Shown: positions 16,342-24,751, counted from the stretch's first letter. The stretch: DNA of 64,000 nt from Candidatus Woesearchaeota archaeon (GCA_016185755.1 JACPMX010000008.1:1-64000), one strand, 5' to 3'. Translations and numbers: made by a program. Notes: generated by a model from the sequence alone, not told the origin.

Positions 16342-17482
16342 ACTTCCTTATTATATCTATCTTTCCTGTTTTTGACCTGAGGACTGATATTGACGGAAGG
16401 CCAACACCATTAAAGGTTGTTGTCTTTACAAAGCTGTATATGGCCATGTCGGTAAAAACCAGCTTGTCTCCAACAGAAAGCTTTTGGGGAAAAGAATAGT
16501 CTCCTATTACATCGCCTGCAAGGCAGGTCAACCCCCCTAACCTGTAAACATGCGTAAACCCTTTTTTATCTTTGGCCCTTAGTTTGGAAGCAATTTTTGC
16601 GCCAATTATCTCCGGAGTGTAGGGCATGCCCAAGACATCAGGCATGTGGGTTTCCGCAGAAGTGTCAAGTATCGCAATGTCCATGCCGTTGTTGACTATA
16701 TCAACAACAGATGCAACCAAAAAGCCTGCGTTCAGCGCAACTGCCTCGCCAGGCTCAAGATAAACTTGGACTTTGTATTTTTTCTTGAATGAGCTGATAA
16801 GCCTGCACAGCAGATCAATATCATAGCCCTCTTTTGTTATATGATGGCCCCCGCCGAAGTTCACCCATTTTACTTTGGAAAGGTATTTGCCGAATTTTTT
16901 CTCTACGGATTCCAGAACGCGCTCCAAAGAATCGGCTCCCTGCTCGCATAAGGCGTGGAAATGGATTCCAGATACTCCATCAAGTGCTTTTTCGTCAAAA
17001 TTCCTTATTGTTACTCCGAGCCTTGAGCACGGCCCGCATGGATTGTAGAGCTCTGCGGGAGCTTCCGAATGTTCCGGGTTTATCCTAACGCCTATCTCGA
17101 TTCCGTGACTTAGGACAAATTTCTTGTATTTCTTCAGCTGGCCGAAGGAATTGAAGATTATGCATGTAGAATGCTTTACGAGCTCCTTAATGTGCTCTTC
17201 GGCGTATGCAGGGGCTGCAACAACGACTTCCCTGCCGAACTCTTCATGGCCGAGCCTTGCCTCGTTTGGAGAGCTTGCGCATGTGCCATCCAGGTATTTC
17301 CTGATCAAAGGGAATGTGCTGAAGGCAGAGTAAGCCTTCAGGGCAAGAAGGATTTTTGCGCCGGTGCGCTGCTTTACAATATTGAGAATCTTCAGATTAT
17401 TTTCCAGCAGGGCTTCTTCTATTACAAAGGACGGCGTCCTTATTTTTCCAATATCGAGCTTTGAAAGTTTACTTGATTCCAC
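16307..17482 (-). CDS. nspC: Carboxynorspermidine/carboxyspermidine decarboxylase
   Basis: A PLP enzyme of the fold-III alanine racemase-like decarboxylases, assigned to NspC because of the sequence and its dehydrogenase partner. Visible features: TPSFVIEEALLENNL at the N-terminus, ILLALKAYSAFSTFPLI with the PLP lysine, GIHFHALCEQGADSLERVL and WVNFGGGHHITKEGYD, and a C-terminal GDYSFPQKLSVGDKLVFTDMAIYSF. It removes the carboxyl group from carboxy(nor)spermidine to give spermidine or norspermidine without decarboxylated SAM. Its 5' end overlaps the CANSDH gene by 43 bases. Confidence 0.9.
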   Translation of the reverse strand: MESSKLSKLDIGKIRTPSFVIEEALLENNLKILNIVKQRTGAKILLALKAYSAFSTFPLIRKYLDGTCASSPNEARLGHEEFGREVVVAAPAYAEEHIKELVKHSTCIIFNSFGQLKKYKKFVLSHGIEIGVRINPEHSEAPAELYNPCGPCSRLGVTIRNFDEKALDGVSGIHFHALCEQGADSLERVLESVEKKFGKYLSKVKWVNFGGGHHITKEGYDIDLLCRLISSFKKKYKVQVYLEPGEAVALNAGFLVASVVDIVNNGMDIAILDTSAETHMPDVLGMPYTPEIIGAKIASKLRAKDKKGFTHVYRLGGLTCLAGDVIGDYSFPQKLSVGDKLVFTDMAIYSFVKTTTFNGVGLPSISVLRSKTGKIDIIRKFGYKDFKSRLS

Positions 17483-18648
17483 GGTAATCCATGCCTGTTA
17501 AGCAGCTCCATAAAAGGCTCCGGGTCGAGCTCTTCAACATTGAAAACCCCTTTCCCCTTCCAGATGCCATTGATAACCAGCATTGCGCCAAGCACAGGGG
17601 GGACTCCTGCAGTATAAGAGACTGCCTGGGATTTTACTTCCCTATAGCATTCAGCATGGTCGCATACATTGTAGATGAATATTTTCTTCCGCTGCCCGCT
17701 TTTGACGCCGTCAAAAACGCAGCCAATTACTGTCTTTCCCTTATAATTTGCGCCCAATGAGCCGGGGTCAGGCAGCAAAGCCTTGAGAAACTGCAAAGGC
17801 ACTATCTTTTTGCCCTCAAATTCAACTTCATCGATCCTTGTCATGCCGACATTTTGGAGCACTTTCAGGTGAGTGATGTAATTTTCAGAAAAGGTCATCC
17901 AGAATCTTATCCTTTCCAGCCCTTTTATGTGCTTCACAAGCGATTCAAGCTCCTCGTGGAAAAGCAAGTAGCTTTTTTTCACTCCTGCTTCCGGATAATC
18001 AAAATCAATGCTGATTTCCAGCGGCTTTGTCTCAATCCATCTTCCCTTCTCCCAGTATTTGCCGTTCTGGGTTATCTCCCTTATGTTTATCTCGGGATTG
18101 AAATTTGTTGCGAATGGGTGGCCATGCGAGCCTGCATTGCAGTCAACAATGTCTATTGTCTTTATTTCATCATAGAGCTTCTTCTGCGCGTATGCGCAGA
18201 AAATGTTTGAAACTCCCGGGTCAAATCCACATCCAAGGACTGCCATTATTCCCTTTTCCCTGAACCGGTCATGGTAAGCCCACTGCCAGCTGTACTCGAA
18301 ATGCGGAACATCTTTAGGCTCATAATTTGCAGTGTCAATGTAATGGACTCCTGTTTCAAGGCAGGCATCCATGATTGCCAAATCCTGGTACGGCAAGGCC
18401 ACGTTTATGACCGCATCTGGATTTACTTTCCTTATTAGAGAAACAGTCTCAGAAACATTGTCGGCATTCACCTGCGCAATGTCGATATTTCTTCCGCTCT
18501 TTTCCTTTACATCCTGCTGTATCTTCCTGCATTTCTCAATATTCCTGCTTGCAAGAACTATCTTCGAAAAAACTTCCGGGATTTGGGCGCACTTGTGCGC
18601 AGTCACATTTCCAACCCCCCCGGCCCCTATAATCAGCACACTTCCCAT
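17440..18648 (-). CDS. Carboxynorspermidine dehydrogenase (saccharopine dehydrogenase family)
   Basis: An NAD(P)H-dependent reductive-amination enzyme that condenses aspartate semialdehyde with a diamine to form carboxyspermidine or carboxynorspermidine. The Rossmann start is VLIIGAGGVGNVTAHKCAQ, followed by the family motifs ACLETGVHYIDTANYE, AVLGCGFDPGVSNIFCAYA and DCNAGSHGHPFATNFNPEINIREI. The last is typical of the CANSDH/Lys1 group. It is 402 residues, the usual length, and is the first gene of the minus-strand polyamine operon that continues with nspC and speB. Confidence 0.9.
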   Translation of the reverse strand: MGSVLIIGAGGVGNVTAHKCAQIPEVFSKIVLASRNIEKCRKIQQDVKEKSGRNIDIAQVNADNVSETVSLIRKVNPDAVINVALPYQDLAIMDACLETGVHYIDTANYEPKDVPHFEYSWQWAYHDRFREKGIMAVLGCGFDPGVSNIFCAYAQKKLYDEIKTIDIVDCNAGSHGHPFATNFNPEINIREITQNGKYWEKGRWIETKPLEISIDFDYPEAGVKKSYLLFHEELESLVKHIKGLERIRFWMTFSENYITHLKVLQNVGMTRIDEVEFEGKKIVPLQFLKALLPDPGSLGANYKGKTVIGCVFDGVKSGQRKKIFIYNVCDHAECYREVKSQAVSYTAGVPPVLGAMLVINGIWKGKGVFNVEELDPEPFMELLNRHGLPWNQVNFQSSILEK

Positions 18649-18707
18649 TTATAAAAAAATTAAACTGCATTTCTTTTTAAATTTTTCCCAAAAAATAAAA
18701 AATAAAT

Positions 18708-19607
18708 TCAGTTTTTCGGGGAAATGGAAAATACATAGGTCTTGTGTATTTTTTCAGGGCCGAATTTTTTCTTGAAATTGAGCAGCGACTCTTCGGAGCC
18801 GCCAAGGTCGACATGCCTGTAGCCAAGCCTCTTCAAATAAAGCAAATCGTCCAGGTTGACAAAATCCCCGAGGTCCTTGTGCTTGTAGTCGAAAATTCCG
18901 ACTCCGGAATAAAAAGTTTTGCTGTTCGGCACAGCCCATCCTCCGGAAAAGGCGCATACCTCCCCATCCAGGGAAACTGCCCTTATGACATCAAGCCCCT
19001 TGAAATTTTCCCCTATGAGGTTGGTATAATAGCCATAGTTGGCCCTGTCCCGGGGGTATCTCCTCCTTGTCCACCGCAGGAGAATCCCCTTCAGCACTTC
19101 CCTGCTGACTTTTCTTGGGTCTTTGATTGCAATCCTGAAAGACTTGCAGAACCTGTTGTTGATGTTCCTGAGCTTTTTCCATTTTTTGCCGGCCAGCTTT
19201 TCGTCAAGCTTCTCTAAATTGTAGACCGGCCAGTGCAGCAGGTAATTGGTGTTAAGCCTGTAGGAGCCTCTTAATTTCCTGAACGCATCTGTTTTAAGCT
19301 CCTCAGGCAGCTCGGCAAAAATTCTCTTTGAGCCTTTTTCCCTGAAAGCCCAGTCAATAAAATCCAAAAGCACTTTGAGCCTTTCGCCGCTTGGCGCGAA
19401 AATCCCGTTTATGATGCGCCATGTGCTGTTTTTCTGGTTATGAAATGCTATCAACCCTTTTCCTTCCCCAAAATCAAAGAAAAATCCTTTTTTGCCCTTG
19501 CCCTGGAGATAAAGATAGTTGTAATAATTATGCTCCGGAAAAAAGCCGTATTTGCTGATTGAAATGACTGCTTTTCGCCTTCCTTTTATGATGTCATAAA
19601 TTTTCAT
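18708..19607 (-). CDS. FemAB/DUF2156-like acyltransferase
   Basis: A 299-residue GNAT-fold protein related to FemAB and DUF2156 transferases. The signal is in the C-terminal half: WKKLRNINNRFCKSFRIAI, YGYYTNLIGENFKGLDVIRAVSLDGEVCAFSGGW, and HVDLGGSEESLLNFKKKFGPEKI, the typical position-in-sequence ending of these enzymes (GGSE then FK-KFGPE). Substrate unknown. It overlaps the next gene by four bases (ATGA) and sits between the polyamine operon and speD, so an aminoacyl or acyl transfer onto a polyamine or an envelope lipid is conceivable; this is context inference. Confidence 0.7.
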   Translation of the reverse strand: MKIYDIIKGRRKAVISISKYGFFPEHNYYNYLYLQGKGKKGFFFDFGEGKGLIAFHNQKNSTWRIINGIFAPSGERLKVLLDFIDWAFREKGSKRIFAELPEELKTDAFRKLRGSYRLNTNYLLHWPVYNLEKLDEKLAGKKWKKLRNINNRFCKSFRIAIKDPRKVSREVLKGILLRWTRRRYPRDRANYGYYTNLIGENFKGLDVIRAVSLDGEVCAFSGGWAVPNSKTFYSGVGIFDYKHKDLGDFVNLDDLLYLKRLGYRHVDLGGSEESLLNFKKKFGPEKIHKTYVFSISPKN

Positions 19608-20485
19608 TTTACAAATTTAAGCAGCATTTCCTTGTCAAAGTTCCACATTTTTTTCCAGTGGTCGGCTGTTGCCCCGAACTCTATGAACCTTGCTTTTTTT
19701 GCCATCGCGCTCTTGATGTCCAGCACAGTCATAAGCTTTCCGATGTTAGGCACTTTCTGGTAGTTTGAGCTCCCTATCAAAGCGTAATACCTTCCTTTGA
19801 ACGTGGCGCAGACATCTACAGCTTGCACTTTACCGGCAATTTCAACGCTTATCATGTCCAAAATTCCTTTCTTGCCTGCCAGCTTGATCAGCCTTGATAC
19901 CCCGTTCATGACCGCAGGATCATTGAATTTTGAATCTTCCTCAAAGCGCCTTATGTTGAGCTCCGCAAGCCTCTTGAAGTCTCCCGTCTTATTATAATGA
20001 ACCTTGTGCTCGGGGATGCTTTTGAGGTCATATCTCAGGTTTTTCTGCTTTTTTTTGTCGAGAGAACTGAAGTATTCGTCAAAGCTGTAATTGAACTTCG
20101 ACAAATCAAGGTAATGCGTGAATTCATCTTCCGGAAAATTATAGGACCTTCCTTCTGCAGGGTCAAGGCCCTCCATGCAGGTGTTTTCAGGGCATTGCTC
20201 CAGAAATTGGGTGATTTTAGATTTATCCTTGATGTATAGCGAGTTCCTTTCAGCCGTAAACCAGCCGCCGAAATAATTGTATTGATTGGTTTTTTTAGAC
20301 AAAACCAGCGGAATTATTCCTTCAGGATTGCCCTTGCTGAAGCCGGCAATGAAATTAAGCTCCTGGCCATTCCCGTCAAAAAAGCAAGCCCTGTAATCCC
20401 AGACATCAAACAGCCTCTCGTTTGGGCTGAACATGTTCCAGAGCCGTTGGCATTCTTCAATATCATTGCAGATTCTGAAGTCCAT
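19604..20485 (-). CDS. GNAT-like acyltransferase (CelD/FemAB superfamily)
   Basis: A 293-residue protein with the layout of the Acetyltransf_6/CelD group: an N-terminal variable domain, FDEYFSSLDKKKQKNLRYDLKSIPEHKVHY (the helix that begins the catalytic fold), then IGKVQAVDVCATFKGRYYALIGSSNYQKVPNIGKLMTVLDIKSAMAKKARFIEFGATADHWKKMWNF near the C-terminus. It is paired with the downstream FemAB/DUF2156-like gene by a four-base overlap and lies 35 bases downstream of speD in the same orientation. The two may act as a pair. Confidence 0.7.
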   Translation of the reverse strand: MDFRICNDIEECQRLWNMFSPNERLFDVWDYRACFFDGNGQELNFIAGFSKGNPEGIIPLVLSKKTNQYNYFGGWFTAERNSLYIKDKSKITQFLEQCPENTCMEGLDPAEGRSYNFPEDEFTHYLDLSKFNYSFDEYFSSLDKKKQKNLRYDLKSIPEHKVHYNKTGDFKRLAELNIRRFEEDSKFNDPAVMNGVSRLIKLAGKKGILDMISVEIAGKVQAVDVCATFKGRYYALIGSSNYQKVPNIGKLMTVLDIKSAMAKKARFIEFGATADHWKKMWNFDKEMLLKFVK

Positions 20486-20520
20486 GGTAAAAACAACTCA
20501 AACTAAACAAAGAAAACTGG

Positions 20521-20916
20521 CTAAACATGGCTTAAAATCATCTGGCGCGGAAAATCTGAGCCTCTCTTAAGGATGCTCTTTTTGAATTTTGTTGCCTCAA
20601 AAGCCTGTGTGAGGTACTTTACGGCCATTTCGGTGTTGAACTCCCTGCAGGAGAATATGTCCATGAACACGTAATCCTGGTCCGGGAAAGTGTGTATGCT
20701 GATATGGCTTTCGGCAATCATTACAAAACCGGATATGCCTTCCGTGCCGTTGGCAAACTTGTCAAGCCACTTAACAACATAAGGCAGGGTCATCTTTGTC
20801 ATGCCTATCCTGTCGGGAAGCTTGTTCAGGATGTCATAAACCAAGGTTACAGAAGCCAGCTTTCGTTTGTTGCACCCTGACGCATCAATTGTGACGTGCA
20901 ATCCAAATTCGCTCAT
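20521..20916 (-). CDS. speD: SpeD-family pyruvoyl decarboxylase
   Basis: A 131-residue class 1B S-adenosylmethionine decarboxylase homologue. The self-cleavage motif is intact: FVMIAESHISIHTFP, where the serine after glutamate becomes the pyruvoyl group and the following histidine assists. The C-terminal FMDIFSC carries the family's conserved cysteine region. Classic function is to supply decarboxylated SAM, but SpeD homologues in archaea and bacteria can be arginine or ornithine decarboxylases. Here agmatinase and the SAM-independent CANSDH/NspC route are adjacent and no separate arginine decarboxylase or spermidine synthase is seen in the window, so an arginine decarboxylase role is a real alternative. 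Promoter on the minus strand: AAAGATTTAAATAC near 20967-20980. Confidence 0.9.
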   Translation of the reverse strand: MSEFGLHVTIDASGCNKRKLASVTLVYDILNKLPDRIGMTKMTLPYVVKWLDKFANGTEGISGFVMIAESHISIHTFPDQDYVFMDIFSCREFNTEMAVKYLTQAFEATKFKKSILKRGSDFPRQMILSHV

Positions 20917-21255
20917 TTTTGATTCGTTTAAAATTATATTTTGAATTAAAAATTAATTATAAAGGTAGTATTTAAATCTTTTCTTTTTTTTGATTTTTAG
21001 ACGATATTTTTTTTGGAAAAAATTCCAAAATTCAACGGATTTTCTGCCGAAAAAATTTTTCTTTTGAATTCTCCGACGATAAAAAAAAATCCAAAATTTC
21101 CGGCAATTTTTTTTGTTTTTGCAAAAAAATTTTATTTTTTGGATTTATGATTCGGGCTTCCCTTTTTTTCAATGCTTATTCTGCCCTTTTTCGCTAAAAA
21201 ATCCTGCGGATTTTTGGCGCCCCGAAAATCTCCGATTTTCGTGGAATCTTTGATT

Positions 21256-21381
21256 TTAGTGGGCTTCCTTGTTTTTTGATTTTTTTCCTGATTCGGACAG
21301 GTCCATGTCGCAGAAAGAGCAGTAAAGCTCGCCTTCCTCCAAATTCCTGCCGCAGTTCGGGCATTTTTCGCTGCTTTCCAT
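21256..21381 (-). CDS. 41-residue zinc ribbon protein
   Basis: A tiny open frame: MESSEKCPNCGRNLEE, then ELYCSFCDMDLSESG and a lysine-rich tail ending NKEAH. Two CxxC knuckles 10 residues apart form a classic zinc ribbon. It begins one base after the stop of the M50 protease gene on the same strand, so it is probably co-expressed with it. Function unknown; such proteins may bind nucleic acids or be accessory to a partner. Followed by about 130 bases of AT-rich, hairpin-containing sequence with no gene. Confidence 0.75.
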   Translation of the reverse strand: MESSEKCPNCGRNLEEGELYCSFCDMDLSESGKKSKNKEAH

Positions 21382-21382
21382 T

Positions 21383-22009
21383 TTATTTCGGCATGCCAAC
21401 CTGGCTTTGCAAGAGCATCATTGCCAAAGACGCCGCCACTATTATTCCATAAGCTGTTTTGCTCCATTTCATTATCTTGTAGCCGTCGAAAAGCCAGAAA
21501 GGTATCATGTTGAACAATGCCAGCCATGAATTTATCATGAACCCGTAATAAGCTACCGGCCTGAGCAGAGAGGGCAATGGAATGAAGATCATAACTAAAA
21601 ACAAGGCAGCCAAAGCCAAATTTACGGCAGGCCCCGCTGCAGAAATCAATCCGCTCTTTTTCCTGCTCACCTTTCCAGATATCATGACGGCACCGGGCGC
21701 TGCAAAAATAAACCCCAGGAAAGACATTGCTATGGCAAGCAGCAGCATGTTATCAAATGACCTGAATTCCGCGAAGCAGCCGTATTTCTGCGCGACAATC
21801 TTGTGGCCAAGCTCGTGAAGCAGAAAACCGGCGCCTACAGTCAGCGAGGCTATTATGAATTTCGAGTAAAAATCGCCTGAAAAAACAGAATCGCTCAGGA
21901 TTACGGCAAATGCTATGGAAATTGCAACCCATGCCTTGAGCAAATCCCTTATCTCCTTTTCAGATGTGCCAATATCCGCTATTTTTATCTGCTTTTGCGC
22001 ACGATACAT
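21383..22009 (-). CDS. M50 site-2-protease-like membrane metalloprotease
   Basis: A 208-residue integral membrane protease. The zinc site is HELGH in LLHELGHKIVAQKYG (about residue 65-80), with the second ligand motif NMIPFWLFDGYKI (FDGYK in place of LDGGR/LDGxK). About five to six membrane segments are present, and the GPAVNLALAALFL segment is typical. The frame opens at 22057, but a methionine at 22009 removes the overlap with DUF655, so that start is preferred. This short, PDZ-less form is common in archaea. Downstream is a tiny zinc ribbon gene. Confidence 0.85.
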   Translation of the reverse strand: MYRAQKQIKIADIGTSEKEIRDLLKAWVAISIAFAVILSDSVFSGDFYSKFIIASLTVGAGFLLHELGHKIVAQKYGCFAEFRSFDNMLLLAIAMSFLGFIFAAPGAVMISGKVSRKKSGLISAAGPAVNLALAALFLVMIFIPLPSLLRPVAYYGFMINSWLALFNMIPFWLFDGYKIMKWSKTAYGIIVAASLAMMLLQSQVGMPK

Positions 22010-22016
22010 TTTAGAG

Positions 22017-22586
22017 CTAGCCCTCGACGAATATCTTATGCTTCTCGCTCCCTTCAAGCTCCTGAAGAATCCTCTTCAGCACAGTCTTTTCCGGATCCGG
22101 CATCAGCTTCACCCTGTTCTTCAGGTCGGCAAAGTCCTCAAACGGCTTTTCGTCCCTTGACTCAATTATCTGCCACATGTGCTTCTTCCCCAATCCCGGC
22201 AAAAGCTCCAGCTGGTGCATCCTTGTGCTCAGCGGCCTGGCCCTGTTGAAGAAGTCTATAAACCTCTTTTCATTCTTCTTGATCACGTCCTTTACCACAA
22301 ATTCAAGCTCGGATTTTGCAGTTGCTGTAAGCTTTGAAAGAGTTATTTTTCCGACTATGTGGTGTACCTTGTCCCTTTTGCCGTCCCCTATATACACTTC
22401 CTCAAACGACCGGAGATGCACTCCTTTTTTTGGGACAAGCTCCAAAAGGACAAAATGCTCCTTGCCTACAGCTTGCGCTATAGGGGTCTTCATGTACATC
22501 GGCCTGTCGTCATAAGGGTAGCCGTTCGGCAGGAAATCCAGCACAATTGCTGTTTCCTCCTTTGAAGTTTTTTCCTGATTTTCCAT
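22017..22586 (-). CDS. DUF655 protein, putative RNA-binding
   Basis: A 189-residue archaeal DUF655 protein. The N-terminal part has VLDFLPNGYPYDDRP and a beta-barrel-like region with EVYIGDGKRDKVHHIVGKI; the C-terminal part carries a helix-hairpin-helix (LELLPGLGKKHMWQIIESRDEKPFEDFADLKNRV). The family is typically encoded near rpl21e, rpoF and the rRNA dimethyltransferase, exactly the neighbourhood seen here, and is presumed to act in RNA metabolism or ribosome biogenesis. Confidence 0.9.
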   Translation of the reverse strand: MENQEKTSKEETAIVLDFLPNGYPYDDRPMYMKTPIAQAVGKEHFVLLELVPKKGVHLRSFEEVYIGDGKRDKVHHIVGKITLSKLTATAKSELEFVVKDVIKKNEKRFIDFFNRARPLSTRMHQLELLPGLGKKHMWQIIESRDEKPFEDFADLKNRVKLMPDPEKTVLKRILQELEGSEKHKIFVEG

Positions 22587-22595
22587 TTTTGATTT

Positions 22596-23486
22596 TTACA
22601 GGTTTATTGTGGTTGTAAGGCTGTGCAGCTCTTTCCTGTCATGAGCATCAAGCCTTTCCATCGAATGGGCTTTCTCTTCCATTATTTCTATAAGCCTGGA
22701 TTTCTCTTCCAGCAGCTGGGTTATCTTTTTGCCTATCCTTATTTTCACCGGCATGTTATTTTTCAGCTTGCCAAAAACATATTTTTCCTTGGAATATAGG
22801 TGCTCAATATAAGACAAAAGCGAAAAAACCCTTGAAACCCAGTTAGTGAAGTTTGGGTCCTTCAGCAGGGCGGGGCTTGCCATCCTTGGAGGCGGCATCT
22901 TGGCTTCCAGATGCTCCATGGCAACTGACTCTCTCGCAAGCACCTTTAGGATATCCCTTGCTTCTGTTTTTTCCTCTGACAGCACTTTTTTTTCCTTTTG
23001 CCTGTATTCCTTAAGAAGCCTCTTGTCCAGCACCACGGCCTCGCCTATCAGCCGGTAAGCAGTGTATTCAAGCGCTTCCAGCTCGTCCCTTGCAAGAGTG
23101 TGCTGCTGTCTTGAAGTATAGCCGCTTTTACCGGGGCTTTTCCTTGAAAGGGAGGTTTCCTCGGCAAAGGCAGCCTCAAGATAATAATTTATGCTCCTGA
23201 GCTTGGCTATGATTTTTCTTATGGAATGAATCCTCTTCTCAAGCACCCCAAATGACCTGCCGAATTTTTTTTTGTCTATCGAAAATGCAACTACAATGGA
23301 TTCATGGAGCTTTTTGATCAAAATTTCCTTTTTTTTCCCGACTGATATGTCCCGCTTCAGCAGGATTTTGTCCACACTCCCGATTCTTGAGTAATTTTTG
23401 ACGCTGAATCTCTGCAAAAGCCTGTTTGATTCGCCTGCAAGCTTATCGCTCAGCCTGATATGCCCCCTATTGATTACCCCCGCCAT
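22596..23486 (-). CDS. Hypothetical helical protein in the rpoF operon
   Basis: A 296-residue, very basic, alpha-helical protein rich in lysine, arginine, leucine and glutamate, with heptad-like stretches (for instance 90-115 and 225-290). No catalytic or metal motif is visible, and I do not recognise the family. It sits between rpoF and the DUF655 gene on the same strand, an insertion relative to the usual archaeal order rpl21e-rpoF-DUF655. A nucleic-acid-binding or structural role is plausible but unproven. Confidence 0.75.
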   Translation of the reverse strand: MAGVINRGHIRLSDKLAGESNRLLQRFSVKNYSRIGSVDKILLKRDISVGKKKEILIKKLHESIVVAFSIDKKKFGRSFGVLEKRIHSIRKIIAKLRSINYYLEAAFAEETSLSRKSPGKSGYTSRQQHTLARDELEALEYTAYRLIGEAVVLDKRLLKEYRQKEKKVLSEEKTEARDILKVLARESVAMEHLEAKMPPPRMASPALLKDPNFTNWVSRVFSLLSYIEHLYSKEKYVFGKLKNNMPVKIRIGKKITQLLEEKSRLIEIMEEKAHSMERLDAHDRKELHSLTTTINL

Positions 23487-23537
23487 TTTAGATTTCAGAA
23501 ATTTTTGTCTTTATAAAGATTACGCATAAATCCCAGG

Positions 23538-23885
23538 TCACTTTTTTCCAAAGAACTCGCTGACGGTGTCGACAATTTTTTTCATTGACTCGTTGTTTAT
23601 GGTGATTGTGTATCCCTGCAGTACGACCTTGAGCTCGTTGAGCGTGGTTGGCGCGATATCAATTATCTTGTGGATGTGCTGCTCTTTCAGCCTCGGGATG
23701 TTCAGCTTCATAAGCTTGTCAAAAAGCTCGTCAGCATCCTTCTGCGTGGCAACCTGGCCCAGGTATTCTTCCGTCCTCGCAGCCCTGAAATTGAGCTCGC
23801 TGTCCCTCTTCTTGATTCTTTCAAGCTCCTTCCTGAGCTGGTAGATGTTAATCGGGCTCTCTGATATTATCTGCGTGTCTGCCAT
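23538..23885 (-). CDS. rpoF: DNA-directed RNA polymerase subunit F (Rpb4)
   Basis: The archaeal Rpb4 homologue, which forms the stalk of RNA polymerase with RpoE (Rpb7). The 115-residue sequence has the expected ESPINIYQLRKELE, EEYLGQVATQKDADELFDKLMKLNIPRLKEQHIHKIIDIAPTTLNELKVVL (the HRDC-like helix bundle) and a C-terminal VSEFFGKK. It begins one base after the L21e gene ends on the same strand, the standard archaeal pair. Confidence 0.92.
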   Translation of the reverse strand: MADTQIISESPINIYQLRKELERIKKRDSELNFRAARTEEYLGQVATQKDADELFDKLMKLNIPRLKEQHIHKIIDIAPTTLNELKVVLQGYTITINNESMKKIVDTVSEFFGKK

Positions 23886-23886
23886 T

Positions 23887-24177
23887 TTAAGCCTTCCTCA
23901 GGTGAACCGGATGCACAACAAGAATCTTCTCCTTGCCGGAATCGCTTATGGAAACTCCGTAGCATTTTCCTCTTTTGTCCTTGACAACTCCGGATTTCCC
24001 CATGAAGCGCGGATGGTACATTCCTTTTTGCACTGCAGACTCAACGCCAAGATATACCTTGTCGCCTGCACTGAAAGAGCGGAAATAGTTGGTCATGCTG
24101 ATTTTCCCCTTGTTTCTCTTCTGCTTCCTGAGCTTGTACCTTGTTTTTCTTCTTATTCCGCCTATTCTCTTTACCAT
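23887..24177 (-). CDS. rpl21e: 50S ribosomal protein L21e
   Basis: Archaeal-eukaryotic ribosomal protein L21e, 96 residues. The start VKRIGGIRRKTRYKLRK and the central SFSAGDKVYLGVESAVQKGMYHPRFMGKSGVVKDKRGKCYGVSI are diagnostic of this SH3-like ribosomal protein. It leads the operon L21e-rpoF-hypothetical-DUF655-M50-zinc ribbon, running leftward. The intergenic gap to sepF on the right contains divergent promoters. Confidence 0.95.
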   Translation of the reverse strand: MVKRIGGIRRKTRYKLRKQKRNKGKISMTNYFRSFSAGDKVYLGVESAVQKGMYHPRFMGKSGVVKDKRGKCYGVSISDSGKEKILVVHPVHLRKA

Positions 24178-24248
24178 AGCGCTTTGGAAGAAGCAGTGTT
24201 TTAAAAATGTTTTGATATTTACTTGGATTTCTTTTCACTACCACGGAA

Positions 24249-24264
24249 TAGAAAGATTTATATA
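24249..24264 (+). promoter_or_regulatory. BRE/TATA promoter of sepF
   Basis: TAGAAAGATTTATATA is the strong promoter core of this window (BRE-like GAAAGA followed by a TATA element). It lies about 60 bases before the sepF start, leaving a leader with an AGGTGAT ribosome site. Confidence 0.7.
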
Positions 24265-24319
24265 TGTCCTTATCAACAGAAAAATTGTTTTTAAAAATAA
24301 AATTAAAAGGTGATTTTTG

Positions 24320-24751
24320 ATGGGATTTTTAAGCAAACTGAAGGAAAAGCTGGGAACAGGATCCGGTTCTGAGATGTTCGAGGAAGCCGAGCAGGGATAT
24401 GTTGAGCTTGGAAGCGAAAGTCATATTGACACACGGTCAAGGCTGATGGTAAGGCCGTTTGTGATTGAGGAGTTTGAGCACATAAAGCCGATACTTGACT
24501 CCCTGAGGGAAGGCCACACAGTAGCGTTGATAAACATCAAGCCGCTCAAGGACAAGGACCTGGTTGAGCTGAAAAGGGCAATCAACAAGCTCAAGAAGAC
24601 CTGCGATGCAATCGAGGGCGACATTGCCGGATTCGGGGAGAACTGGATTGCAGCCGTGCCGAACTTCGCCTATATATATAGGGGCCAGAAGGCAGCGAAG
24701 GAAGAAGGCAAGAAAGCGGAAGGCATGGAAGTCACGGAATACGAAGAGTAG
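24320..24751 (+). CDS. sepF: SepF-like cell division protein
   Basis: The archaeal membrane anchor of FtsZ. MGFLSKLKEKLG at the N-terminus is the amphipathic membrane-binding helix; residues about 45-120 form the SepF core (RLMVRPFVIEEFEHIKPILDSLREGHTVALINIKPLKDKDLVELKRAINKLKKTCDAIEGDIAGFGENWIAAVPNF). A charged tail follows. ATG at 24320 is preferred over the TTG at 24317, with AGGTGAT upstream. The partner ftsZ is not in the window. Confidence 0.92.
   Translation: MGFLSKLKEKLGTGSGSEMFEEAEQGYVELGSESHIDTRSRLMVRPFVIEEFEHIKPILDSLREGHTVALINIKPLKDKDLVELKRAINKLKKTCDAIEGDIAGFGENWIAAVPNFAYIYRGQKAAKEEGKKAEGMEVTEYEE

Noticed and set aside
20521-20916. Deciding from sequence that SpeD is AdoMetDC or arginine decarboxylase
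   Set aside because: The pyruvoyl motif is common to both and I cannot place it in a tree; both options are kept.
21132-21527. Long minus-strand frame overlapping the M50 gene
   Set aside because: It lies in a different frame over the protease 3' end and the zinc ribbon; both of those have clear motifs.
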